From Streptomyces cinnamoneus (GTDB taxonomy: Bacteria; Actinomycetota; Actinomycetes; Streptomycetales; Streptomycetaceae): a stretch of 64,000 nucleotides of DNA. Of the stretch, positions 17,083-26,100 are shown in pieces. The stretch's first letter is position 1. Each line of letters begins with the position of its first letter. Where the stretch lies: assembly GCF_002939475.1 (NCBI RefSeq), contig NZ_PKFQ01000001.1:5887001-5951000 (forward strand), in the 5' to 3' direction. Both the position numbers and the translations under genes were made by a program. A model generated the notes under the pieces. The model made no database searches, was not told the origin of the DNA, and saw nothing but the letters and a program-made list of their open reading frames with translations.

Positions 17083-17976
17083 ATGCCCACTCGCCACACG
17101 ACGGGCGCCGCGACTCATGTCGCCGCTCGTTCCACGAAGAAGACCACACGCGTCGCCCTCCTGGGCATGGCCCTGGCCCTCCCCGCCTCCCTCGCGATCA
17201 CCGGCGTCGGACAGGCGGTTCCGGCCGGGGCCGCCCCGCTCGCGGCGGCCGCCCGTATACAGGGCGCGGGCCTGGACGACCCGCACGAGAAGGACATCGC
17301 CATGCAGCTGGTGTCCAGCGCGGAGAACTCCTCGCTCGACTGGCGCAAGCAGTTCACCTACATCGAGCCATACGACGACGGCCGCGGCTACACCGGCGGC
17401 ATCATCGGCTTCACCTCTCGCACCGGCGACATGCTCGAACTCGTCGAGCGCTACACGAAGGCCAAGCCGGGCAACCCGCTGGCCACGTACCTCCCCGCCC
17501 TGCGCAAGGTCAACGGCACCGACTCCCACGCCGGCCTCGGCAAGCCCTTCGAGGCGGCCTGGCACAAGGCCGCCGAGGACAAGGCGTTCCAGGACGCGCA
17601 GGAGGCCGAGCGCGACCGCGTGTACTTCAACCCCTCCGTCGGTCTGGCCAAGAAGGACGGCCTGCGCACGCTCGGCCAGTTCGTCTACTACGACGCGATC
17701 GTCATGCACGGCCCCGGCGACGACGGCGACAGCTTCGGCGGCATCCGCAAGGCCGCCCTGGCGAAGGCCAAGTCCCCTGCCCAGGGCGGCGACGAGAAGA
17801 CCTACCTCAACGCCTTCCTCGACGCCCGCAAGAAGGTCATGAAGAAGGAGGAGGCGCACAGCGACACCAGCCGGGTCGACACCGAGCAGCGCGTCTTCCT
17901 CAACGACGGCAACTTCGACCTCCGGCCGCCGCTGAAGTGGAAGGTCTACGGCGACTCCTACCGCATCGACAAGTGA
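17083..17976 (+). CDS. csnA: Secreted GH46 chitosanase
   Basis: 297-residue endo-chitosanase that hydrolyses beta-1,4 bonds in chitosan outside the cell. A signal peptide covers about residues 1-50 (KKTTR, then a hydrophobic ALLGMALALPASLAITG core and VPAGAAP). The catalytic acid is E81 in SSAENSS and the catalytic aspartate is D99 in DDGRGYTGGIIGF, at the 18-residue spacing seen in GH46. ATG at 17083 follows a GGAG. The palindrome just upstream suggests substrate-dependent repression. No twin-arginine motif is evident, so Sec export is likely. Confidence 0.94.
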   Translation: MPTRHTTGAATHVAARSTKKTTRVALLGMALALPASLAITGVGQAVPAGAAPLAAAARIQGAGLDDPHEKDIAMQLVSSAENSSLDWRKQFTYIEPYDDGRGYTGGIIGFTSRTGDMLELVERYTKAKPGNPLATYLPALRKVNGTDSHAGLGKPFEAAWHKAAEDKAFQDAQEAERDRVYFNPSVGLAKKDGLRTLGQFVYYDAIVMHGPGDDGDSFGGIRKAALAKAKSPAQGGDEKTYLNAFLDARKKVMKKEEAHSDTSRVDTEQRVFLNDGNFDLRPPLKWKVYGDSYRIDK

Positions 17977-18117
17977 GCCGGGGCCGGGCGTCCCGCCCTG
18001 TGCCACCGGAGCCACGGCCGTCGTCCGCCGAGCGGGCGCCGTCCCCTTGACCGCCGGCCTCTCAGGCCCCGCCCGCTGAAGCCGTTCGCTCCGACGCCCC
18101 GCCGGCTCGCCGTTCGT

Positions 18118-18152
18118 CCGCCCGCGCACCCGCAGGGGAGGGGCGCGGGCGG
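18118..18152. terminator. GC hairpin between convergent chitosanase and amidohydrolase genes
   Basis: A perfect 10-bp stem (18118-18127 with 18143-18152) and 15-nt loop lies in the 183-bp convergent gap, 8 bp from the amidohydrolase stop. It probably terminates transcription from one or both sides. The rest of the gap shows no gene. Confidence 0.5.
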
Positions 18153-18159
18153 AGGCGTG

Positions 18160-21100
18160 TCAGTGCCGGAGGTGCTGCTCCATGTCGCAGCAGGAGTCCC
18201 GGCGCAGCTGCCGGCCCACCTCCAGCCAGTCGGTGCGGTCCGCGCGGTCCTCACGCATCGCGGGGGCAGCGGCCCGCTTGTACGCGCCGACCAGCTCGCC
18301 CTGTTCGTACAGGAAGCCGCCGCGCAGCACGGCGGACGTCCGCACGAGCGAGTCGAAGTCGCTGAACGGGTCGCCGTCGACGAGCGTGACGTCGGCCAGC
18401 TTGCCCACCTCCAGCGTGCCCAGGTCCCGCTCGGCGCCGAACACCCGGGCCGGCAGCAGGGTCGCGGTGCGCAGCGCCTGCGCCGCCGACAGCCCGTGCT
18501 GGTGCAGTGCGCGCAGCCCCATGTGCAGGGAGAGACCGACGGGCACCAGCGGGGCGTCCGTGCCGAGGGCGACGAGGCCGCCGCCCGACAGCACCTTGCG
18601 GTAGACCTCGATCTCACGACGCAGCGCGGTCAGCTGGTCGGCCGAGGGCGCCTGCCCGGCCGTCTGCCGGACGAGGGCCACGTCCCAGGGCGGCATCAGC
18701 TCCGTGACCCGGGGGTCCTCGGCCAGGGCCGGGTCCGAGCCCAGCAAGGGCACGGAGGTGAAGAGCGTGGCGATCATGTGGAAGTCCGTGGCGGTGTAGA
18801 TCTCCGTCAGGTCCTCGTAGGCGCGGCCCGTCGCGGACGTGGCGTGCCCGAACTCCAGCCTCTGCGTGGCCAGCAGATGGGTCGTCAGGTCCTGGCCCAG
18901 CTGGACGCCGGGAGAGCACAGATGGCTGCCGGTGCGCACGCCCAGCCGCTCGTGGGCGAAGCGCGCCGCCTCCTCCATCACCCAGCCGGGCGCGCGGACG
19001 TACGTCTTGACGAAGTCCCAGTCCAGGGCGGTCGCCCGGGACAGCGAACGGCGCAGCCCCTCCTCCGTGCGGTGCGCGCGGCCCATGCTGTACGCGACCC
19101 GCGAGCCGTCCAGCAACTCCCCGGCCGTCAGCAGCCTGGGCCCGGCCAGCGCGCCGGCCGCCACGGCCTCGCGGAGGCGGGCCTGCTCGTAGGCGAAGCC
19201 GCCGAGGGAGACGGCCGTGGTGATGCCGTACGCCAGCTGGAGGGCCGTCTGCCGGCCGCCGTAGGTGTACTGCCAGGGGTGGGTGTGGGCGTCCCACAGC
19301 CCGGGGATCACCGTGCGCCGCGAGGCGTCGACCCGCTGCCGGGCGGCCCGCCGGGCCCGGTGCGGCTCGACGGCCGCGATCCGCCCGCCGCGCACGACGA
19401 GGTCGACGTCCTCACGGACCGCCTCGCCCGTGCCGTCCCAGAACCGGCCGGCGTGCACGACGGTGTCGGCGGGGGCCGGGCGGCGGTAGTCGAGCGCGAC
19501 CGGGACGGTGCGGGCGCTGCCGTCCGTCGTGTCCAGCAGGCACAGGCGCCCGGCCGAGAGGTAGAGGATCCGGCGCCCGTCGGCCGACCAGGACGGATGG
19601 TCGGCGGCCTCGTCCGTGAGCCGGCGGGGTTCGCCGTCGGGCGTGCCGTCGGCCCGTACCGGCAGCAGCCACAGCGCGGACTCGCTGATCACGGCCATCG
19701 AACGGCCGTCGGGGGACCAGACGGGCCCCGAGTCGTAGCGGTCGGAGAGCGAGACGTGCGGGGCGAGGGCGTGGAGGCGGGCGGCACCGGTGCCGGCGTC
19801 GACGACCCGGATGAGGTTGTAGCCCTCGCGGAACCGCTGGTTCAGACGGTTTCGGTCGCACAGGGCGAGGAAACGGCCGTCGGGCGACCAGCTCGGCCGG
19901 CCCGGCAGCCCGCCCGCGCCCAGCGGTGCCGCCAGGACGTGGTCCTTGCCGGCCGCGAGGTCGCGGACGACGAGGTTCCCGGACATGTCGAGGCAGGCCA
20001 GCCGGGTGCCGTCGGGGGAGAGCGCGGGGTGGACGCGCCCGCCGTCCGCCAGGACCGTCTCCTCGCCGGACGCGAGGTCGCGGCGGCGCACCGCGAGCAG
20101 CCCGCCGCGGTCGTCGGCGTAGATCAGGGACCGGCCGTCGCGCGACCACGAGGGCGCCAGGAGATAGCGGGTGGGGTCGGCCGTCACCACCCGGCGCGGG
20201 GCCCCGCCGCCGGACACGTCGGCGATCCACAGCGAATTGAGCGCCGCGAACGCCACCTGGCGGGCGTCGGGCGAGAGCGCCGGCAGGTGCAGCGCCCTGA
20301 CGCGCCGCACCCCCTCGGTCGCGAAGTCGTACCGCTTGACCTCATAGCGAGGCCGGTCCACCGGCAGCTCGGCGGTGAAGGGGATCACGGCCGAGACCAC
20401 GGTCCGGCCGGTGGTGGGCGGGGTGGGCGGCGGGGCGGCGGAGGGGTGGGGGAGCGAGGCGGAGGCGGGCGCGACGCGGGTGGCGGCCGCGGTGGCGGCC
20501 GTGACCGCCATGGCGGGGGCCGTGGAGCCGGGGCCCGCCGCCGGGGCCTCGGGGCGGACGAGGTGGAACTGGCCGCTCACGGTCAGCAGCAGCTCCTCAC
20601 GCGAGACCCAGCGCGGCGGAACGGGCTCCAGGTCGCCCTCGACCGGGACCGCGGCGCCGTCCACGACGAGCGTGCAGGAGGCGGCCGGCGCGGCCGTCGT
20701 CCGCAGATAGGCCAGTCGCCCGGCGGGCGACACCGCCGGGGTCATCACCTGCCCGGCGGCGCTCTCCGTGTGCTCCACCCGCACCGGCCCCCGCCCGTCG
20801 GCGGGCACGGACACGACCGCACGGGCGTCGAGCGCGGACCCCACGACTTTGCCGCGCACGAACAGCACGCGGGCGCCGTCCGGCGACCACACGGGGTCGA
20901 AGTCCTCCCAGGCCCCCTCCTGGTCGGGCCCCTGCTGGCCGGCGAGCCCGGAGAGCTGCGTCAGGGCGCCGGTGCGCACGTCCACGACCCACACACGGTA
21001 CGGGCTGCCCGCCACGGGGTCGCCGCCGCGCTCGGAGGCGAAGGCGATCCGCGTCCCGTCGGGCGACCAGGCCGGCCCGCGGTCGTCCCACGGCCCGTCC

Positions 21101-21495
21101 GTGACCTGCCGCAGCCCGGAGCCGTCCGGCCGCAGCGTCCAGATGTGGAAGCCGCCGCCCCGGTAGGCGCACACCGCGACGGTCCTGCCGTCGGGGGAGT
21201 GGACGGGCCGGGTGGGTTCGAGGTCGGCGGGGGTGATCGCCCGGGCCTCGCCCCCGGCGCGGGGGACGGACCACAGGACGTTCTGCACCTCCGCGATCAG
21301 CCGGTCTCCGGCCGGGGAGAGCGTGGCGGCCCCGTTGGTGGCCCCGGTGAAGGACAGGACGGTCGCCCCCGCCCCGGACCCCCCGCCCTCGGAGACGGCG
21401 GCCACGGCGTCCACGGGCAACCCGGCGGCCGCGCCCGCCACGGCGGCGGTGCCGGCCGCCTGAAGGAATCTGCGCCGGGAAAGAGGGGTGTCCAA
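18160..21495 (-). CDS. Tat-exported TolB-like propeller fused to amidohydrolase
   Basis: 1111-residue secreted enzyme. The N-terminus has a twin-arginine signal (SRRRFLQAAGTAAVAG). The first two thirds consist of TolB/PD40-type WD repeats (recurrent PxWSPDGRxIxF units). From about residue 690 an amidohydrolase domain follows, with VIPGLWDAHTHPWQ (metal-binding HxH) and, near the end, a GTDAPLVPVG metal/catalytic Asp segment and FGAERDLGTLEVGKLADVTLVDGDP. The start is TTG at 21495, with AGGAGG five bases upstream. Related proteins are annotated as Tol-Pal propeller/amidohydrolase fusions; the substrate is unknown, perhaps a cyclic amide or peptide outside the membrane. Confidence 0.92.
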   Translation of the reverse strand: MDTPLSRRRFLQAAGTAAVAGAAAGLPVDAVAAVSEGGGSGAGATVLSFTGATNGAATLSPAGDRLIAEVQNVLWSVPRAGGEARAITPADLEPTRPVHSPDGRTVAVCAYRGGGFHIWTLRPDGSGLRQVTDGPWDDRGPAWSPDGTRIAFASERGGDPVAGSPYRVWVVDVRTGALTQLSGLAGQQGPDQEGAWEDFDPVWSPDGARVLFVRGKVVGSALDARAVVSVPADGRGPVRVEHTESAAGQVMTPAVSPAGRLAYLRTTAAPAASCTLVVDGAAVPVEGDLEPVPPRWVSREELLLTVSGQFHLVRPEAPAAGPGSTAPAMAVTAATAAATRVAPASASLPHPSAAPPPTPPTTGRTVVSAVIPFTAELPVDRPRYEVKRYDFATEGVRRVRALHLPALSPDARQVAFAALNSLWIADVSGGGAPRRVVTADPTRYLLAPSWSRDGRSLIYADDRGGLLAVRRRDLASGEETVLADGGRVHPALSPDGTRLACLDMSGNLVVRDLAAGKDHVLAAPLGAGGLPGRPSWSPDGRFLALCDRNRLNQRFREGYNLIRVVDAGTGAARLHALAPHVSLSDRYDSGPVWSPDGRSMAVISESALWLLPVRADGTPDGEPRRLTDEAADHPSWSADGRRILYLSAGRLCLLDTTDGSARTVPVALDYRRPAPADTVVHAGRFWDGTGEAVREDVDLVVRGGRIAAVEPHRARRAARQRVDASRRTVIPGLWDAHTHPWQYTYGGRQTALQLAYGITTAVSLGGFAYEQARLREAVAAGALAGPRLLTAGELLDGSRVAYSMGRAHRTEEGLRRSLSRATALDWDFVKTYVRAPGWVMEEAARFAHERLGVRTGSHLCSPGVQLGQDLTTHLLATQRLEFGHATSATGRAYEDLTEIYTATDFHMIATLFTSVPLLGSDPALAEDPRVTELMPPWDVALVRQTAGQAPSADQLTALRREIEVYRKVLSGGGLVALGTDAPLVPVGLSLHMGLRALHQHGLSAAQALRTATLLPARVFGAERDLGTLEVGKLADVTLVDGDPFSDFDSLVRTSAVLRGGFLYEQGELVGAYKRAAAPAMREDRADRTDWLEVGRQLRRDSCCDMEQHLRH

Positions 21496-21864
21496 CTGTC
21501 CTCCTGGATCAGGGGAGTTGCGCGGGGCAGCAGCTCATTTCCGAAAACCCGATGGTCGCACGCCGCACAGCCGGAAGGTCAACACTGAGCTGGTCACTTG
21601 GATGGCCTTCGATGCCCGCCGATCGGGGCCCTGGGGGAGGGGCGGTGCGCAAGTGATCACGACCGTGGCGGGGGATTGTTCATCCGGACGGGTGATGGGG
21701 GAGGGGACCCGAGAGGGCCGGGGCGCGACATGGCGCGGCCGCTCGGCGTGGGACCCCCCACCAAGATCCACTGTCTGGAAAGCCGTGCACGACCATCGCG
21801 TGGAGTGCGGTATTGTTCTCATGCGCGCTCGGCGAGGGACCAAAGACCCAAGCCGGACAAGCAC
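21496..21864. other. 369-bp intergenic region between amidohydrolase and tRNA-Pro
   Basis: No convincing gene on either strand. It should contain the leader of the amidohydrolase gene (reading left) and the promoter of the tRNA (reading right). Composition is more mixed than in the neighbours, with AT-rich patches around 21640-21690 and 21810-21825. I cannot place promoter boxes with confidence. Confidence 0.6.
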
Positions 21865-21939
<75 letters not shown>

Positions 21940-21951
21940 ACGGTGAAAGAA

Positions 21952-21990
21952 GCCTCTGATTAGCGGGAAACCGCAGGTCAGAGGCTCTTT
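21952..21990 (+). terminator. tRNA-Pro terminator
   Basis: GCCTCTGA (21952-21959) pairs with TCAGAGGC (21978-21985), followed by TCTTTTC. A smaller GCGG/CCGC stem lies inside. A closely similar hairpin follows the second att repeat at 33014. Confidence 0.8.
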
Positions 21991-22180
21991 TCATATGCGT
22001 CAGCGGACGAGCCGCAGGTGCCGAACGGGCGCGGGCTCTGGGACCAGTTTGGGACCAGGGGCCTCTCGGCGGCCGTCGGTGAGGTAGCGGCTGAGGGCGG
22101 CGCCGGCCAGGTGGATCGACCGGCGGTCGGGGTGCAGGTACCGCTGAGTAGTGGTGCCTTGCCGAGCGTCAAGTGCAGCT
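21978..22180 (-). pseudogene. Tyrosine recombinase (integrase) C-terminal remnant
   Basis: On the - strand, 22040-22180 reads TTTQRYLHPDRRSI, then LAGAALSRYLTDGRR and GPKLVP. RYLHPD contains the catalytic tyrosine region of phage-type integrases, and a LVPNWSQ tail is common in Streptomyces integrases. The tail is in another frame (LVPNWSQSPRPFG near 22045), so there is a frameshift, and everything upstream of about 22180 (the catalytic R-H-R core) is missing. It lies directly inside attL, the normal position for the element's own integrase, so the island has probably lost the ability to excise by itself. Confidence 0.7.
22038..22057 (+). repeat. 20-bp repeat near attL (copy 1)
   Basis: A 20-bp sequence containing two GGGACCA units 11 bp apart, 99 bp inside attL. 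An exact copy is at 32844-32863, 90 bp inside attR, in the same orientation. It overlaps codons for LVPNWSQ of the integrase remnant, so it may be coding relic or a recombinase arm site. Confidence 0.7.
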
Positions 22181-22337
22181 TTCGCTCGAGAGCGGCTGTG
22201 GCGATGCGGGTGAGGGCGGAGGTGACGGTCCCGGAGCGGACCGGCGGCGGGATCAGGTTGGCCATGTACAGGAGCATGCTGAGGGATCACAGGTCGGAGG
22301 CGATGAGACGCGCCTCGCTCCTGGGGGCTGCCGCCCG

Positions 22338-22861
22338 TCAGTCGTCCTGGGTGGTTAGGGAGTCGCGCAGGTCGGAGAGCGTCCGGGTCGTGCCGTCCAC
22401 CGTCAACGACCAGAAGGTCCACCCGTCCACCCGGTCGTCGCCGGCCGCTATCCGCGCCGCGGACGTGGGCGTGTTCCAGGGCCGCTGGAAGCACATGATC
22501 CTGCCGTCCGCCAGCAGGGTCGCCCTGGCCGGGCCTCGTTTCCCCCGGCCCGTCAACGCGATCCCGCCTGCGGAGAACGCCTCGGGTGGCAGGGCGGCCA
22601 CCAGAGTGCTCAGGTCGACGCGGTGGCTCGCCACCGCGGCCGCCGGGGGCTCGGATCCGCCGCTCGTGCCTTCGGCGACGCCGCCGCTCGCCCCTCCCTC
22701 GGAGGGCGAGTCGTCTCCTGAGCGGTCGTGGGCTCGGCAGCCGTCCATGTGAGGTCTTCGATCTCGGTACGGGCGTACAGTGCCACACCGGCGTTGTCTA
22801 CGTTGGCGAGGTAGAGCCGGACGAGTCCGACAGGAAACGAAAGATGCGGTGCCCGGCTCAT
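22338..22861 (-). pseudogene. RAMA-domain protein, apparently frameshifted
   Basis: The C-terminal part on the - strand (ending at 22338) reads GPARATLLADGRIMCFQRPW, then TPTSAARIAAG and VDGWTFWSLTVDG. This is the pattern of RAMA domains (DGRI, PTSAA, GWxFW), which occur in restriction-modification and defence proteins and are thought to sense modified DNA. The N-terminal part continues convincingly only in another frame (VRLYLANVDNAGVALYARTE around 22780-22840), so a frameshift near 22720 probably inactivated the gene. An alternative unbroken reading to 22898 has an Arg-rich, implausible N-terminus. It is the first cargo gene next to the integrase remnant. Confidence 0.55.
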
Positions 22862-22900
22862 GTGGAGCCGGACACCGCATACTGTCAGGGGAATGCACGC

Positions 22901-23179
22901 TCAGATAAGACCGCGGTCCATGAAGTCATGAGCTTCTTCCCAAGAGATGAAATCGCACTCTCCCGTATTAAGGTCGACACGGATCGGCATATTGCCCCCG
23001 AGTCGATTGTATTCGTCTCCGTGGTCGAGGAACTCAACCGTGTCGTAGGGGGCGATGAATCGGTCACCCTCGATGAAGCAGTACTCCAGATCCAGCCGAA
23101 CGTTGGTGGATCCCCATGTCTGGCTCCGCTCAGCCAGGAACCTCTCGGCTAGTTCCTGGGCTTCCTTTCGGTCAAGCAT
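22901..23179 (-). CDS. YrhB/Imm35-like immunity protein
   Basis: 92-residue acidic cytoplasmic protein. The pattern AERFLAERS, FIAPYDTVEFLDHGDEYN and GNMPIRVDLNTGECDFI resembles the YrhB/Imm35 family of small immunity proteins. It starts 1 nt after the stop of the RHS toxin gene on the same strand, the classic toxin-immunity order, so it probably neutralises the C-terminal papain-fold domain. Codon use is less GC-rich than the chromosome average, as is often the case for horizontally moved toxin modules. The family call is by pattern and should be checked by profile search. Confidence 0.7.
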   Translation of the reverse strand: MLDRKEAQELAERFLAERSQTWGSTNVRLDLEYCFIEGDRFIAPYDTVEFLDHGDEYNRLGGNMPIRVDLNTGECDFISWEEAHDFMDRGLI

Positions 23180-23180
23180 C

Positions 23181-26100
23181 TCAGTTGGTCCTCATGAGGT
23201 AGTAGTTTCTGTACCGTTGGTCGGCAGGGTTTGCCCGCCCTGTCTGGAAGTCGAAGAAGACCACCTTGCCATCGGCGTTCACTACGTTGAAGTAGTGGCC
23301 CATACCTCTGGTCGGCCATGCGCCGACGATCCCCCGGGCGCCAGGCCCCCAGCTGAGCACGTCCCTTACGAGGGGGTCGAGTCCTCCCTTCCGCACGAAC
23401 GGACGTCCGGTCAGCGCCGAAACCTCGTCTGGACGCATGGGGCGATCAGCTCCAGGCACAGCGTTAGGGTTCTTGCCTGCCATGAGGTCATCGCCGGCCG
23501 TCGCACAGAGCCCGCAGTTCATTCGCCCGCCCTCTGGGTTGATACGTTCCATTGAGGGCAGGTGTTCCGGCGTGTAGTACGGCAATCCGTAGCGGGTCTC
23601 GCTCCTGCCTCCGTAGTACCGTCCGCCTGCCGGCGGAGTGACTGCGTCCTTCTTCCAGCCCCGCAGCCCACCGAGACCCGTGGCCGCGATTTGCATCGCC
23701 AAGTCATCGGCGGCTCGACTGTAAGTGTCGTGGAGCTCGTCGCAGCCCTGGTCGCGGAACATCTCTGCCGCGTGGTAGAGCCGGTAGGCAGGGCGGACAG
23801 GAAGGTACTCGTCGACGAAGCCACCCGTACCGCCGTTCTTCCCTCTCAAAGCGTTGAAGAGGTCTCCGACGAACTTGAACGGGAGCTTGAGGCCCTCCAC
23901 GAAGCCGCTGCCGAAGACCCTGGCTCCTTCACTGAACGACTTGATGTGGTCGTCGTTGGGGTCGTCAGGGGTCCAGCCTGTGGGGTCGGTGTACCTGGTC
24001 GGCGCGTTGGCGGCGTACGGGTAAGCCGAGGCATAGGGCTCGCCGACAGGCGCCGGGGCGGGGTCGGTGCCGGTGAGGCGTCCCGTAGCCGGGTCGTAAT
24101 TACGGGCCCGGAGGTAGTAACCAGCGGCGCTGGTCGTCGGCTCCCGGTATGCACCCGCGAAAGCGAAGGGGTTGGCCGGTGGCTTCCCGCCGGCGTTTGT
24201 CTGGGTGCCTTCGCCGAACGCGGTGTAGGTATAGCTGGTCTGGAGGTTGCCGTTGGAGTCCGTCAGATCACTGACGGAGCCGAGCAGGTCTCGGTGGTGG
24301 TAGTAGGTGTTGCCACCCGTGGCCTCGGCCTGGATCTGGCCGCGCGGAGTGTACCGATATTCGGCCTGTAAGGTGCCGTTCCCGTCATAGTCCGCTGCTG
24401 CCAGGGGCAGGGCGTTGTTGATGTCCCAGGCCGTGGTGCGTTGCAGTCCACCACCGTCTTTGGATGCCGTCGTGCGATTACCGTCGGCGTCGTAACCATA
24501 GGAGTAGGCCGCCCCACCTGCCACTGCCTTGATCAGGCGGTTGTTGGCGTCATAAGCGAAGGTGTCACCACCCGCGCCGGTCTGGTTGCCGTCGGCGTCG
24601 TAGGTGAAGTCACGGCTTGCTGAACCGCTGACCGACTGGATGAGTTGGTCGGCGTCGTCGTACTTGTAGGTGGTGCTGACGCCTGCTCGGTTCTGTAACT
24701 GCCGGTTGCCTACCTGGTCGTACCTATAGGTCGTGGCCGCGGAGAGATCCGGGCACTTGTCTGCCTTTGCGACGGATGAACACTCGGTGGTCAGCCGGCC
24801 GGCGGGGTCATAGTCGTAGTACTGGTAGCTGGCTGCCTTCCCTGCACGGGTGACCTCGATCTGGACCGGCTGTCCCGCGTCGTCGAGCGTCTGCGCCCAT
24901 GTCGAGAGCGCAGAGGCCCCCTTGACGTTGCTGACAGATGTGAGATGACCAGCGTTGTCGTAGGCGCGCTTCTCCACGTAGCTGTTGGCAGCGGGGAGCT
25001 TGCTCGTCGTGAGGTGACCATCCTGGTCGTAGCTGTAGGCAATGGTTCCCGCGGCTGTCGTCTCCGAAGTTCGCAGGCCATCCCCGTCGTAGGCGTATCG
25101 GATGGTGTTGCTCGCGATCCCTGACCTGGGCAAAGTCCAGTGGTGCCAAGCGACGTCCAGGCAGTCCCAGGTGGTGATGGGCGTGCCCAGCTTGTTGGTA
25201 CCATCTGAAATCTCCATGCATTTGCCACCCGCGGCATTCACGAGCGTGCCGTCGTCGCGGAAGGTCCAGCGCTGGAGGGCATCGTCGGAGCACGTGGCGA
25301 GTTTGACTTGTGCGCCCTTGTTCGAGCTGGTCGCAGCGGCGCACTTACCCAGAGCCTTCAGACGAACGCCGTCGTACGTCCACTGCTGAGCCGGCACTCC
25401 GGCGCAGGTCCAGGACTGAATGACGGTGCCGTCCTTCGTCTGCCCGTTGTCCACGTCCACGCACAGACCATTGACACCCACCACCGCACCCGTCGGACGC
25501 GGGAGGGTCCAGTGGTGCCAAGCCGCAGCGAGGCAATCCCAGGTCGTGATCGGGGTGCCCAGCTTGTTGGTGCCGTTCGAGATCTCCATGCACTTGCCAC
25601 CCGCGGCATTGACCAGCTCGCCGTTGTCGCGGAACGTCCAGCGCTGAAGAGCATCGTTCGAGCACGTGGCAAGCTTCACCTGCGCACCCCGGCCGGAACC
25701 GGTCGCAGCGGCGCACTTACCCAGGGCCTTCAGGTGAGCGCCGTCGTACGTCCACTGCTGAGCCGGCACTCCGGCGCAGGTCCAGGACTGAATGACGGTG
25801 CCGTCCTTCGTCTGCCCGTTGTCCACGTCCACGCACAGACCATTGACACCCACCACCGCACCCGTCGGGCCGGCACTTCCGATATCGCTGGTTCGCTCGG
25901 TAATGCGGCCCATGTCGTCGTAGGCGTAGGAGAAGACAGCCTTGCCCGTGCTGGGTGTGACCGCCGTCAGACGTCCGGCACTGTCATAGTCAAGGGTGCG
26001 GGTGCCGCTGCCATCGGTGATGGAGCGTCGCTGCCCGATCGCGTCGTAGGCCGTGGTCACGGTCGGAGTGTTGTCGGTGTAGGTGGTGCCGCGGGGCAGG

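Noticed and set aside
18157..21588. 1143-codon + strand frame covering the amidohydrolase gene
   Set aside because: Composition-driven shadow (Gly/Arg/Val-rich) of the - strand gene, which has the Tat signal, WD repeats and the HxH motif.
25125..25868. Possible CRISPR-like or satellite repeat
   Set aside because: Only two units of 372 bp, in frame and coding for ricin-B lectin modules. No CRISPR array or cas gene was seen in the window.
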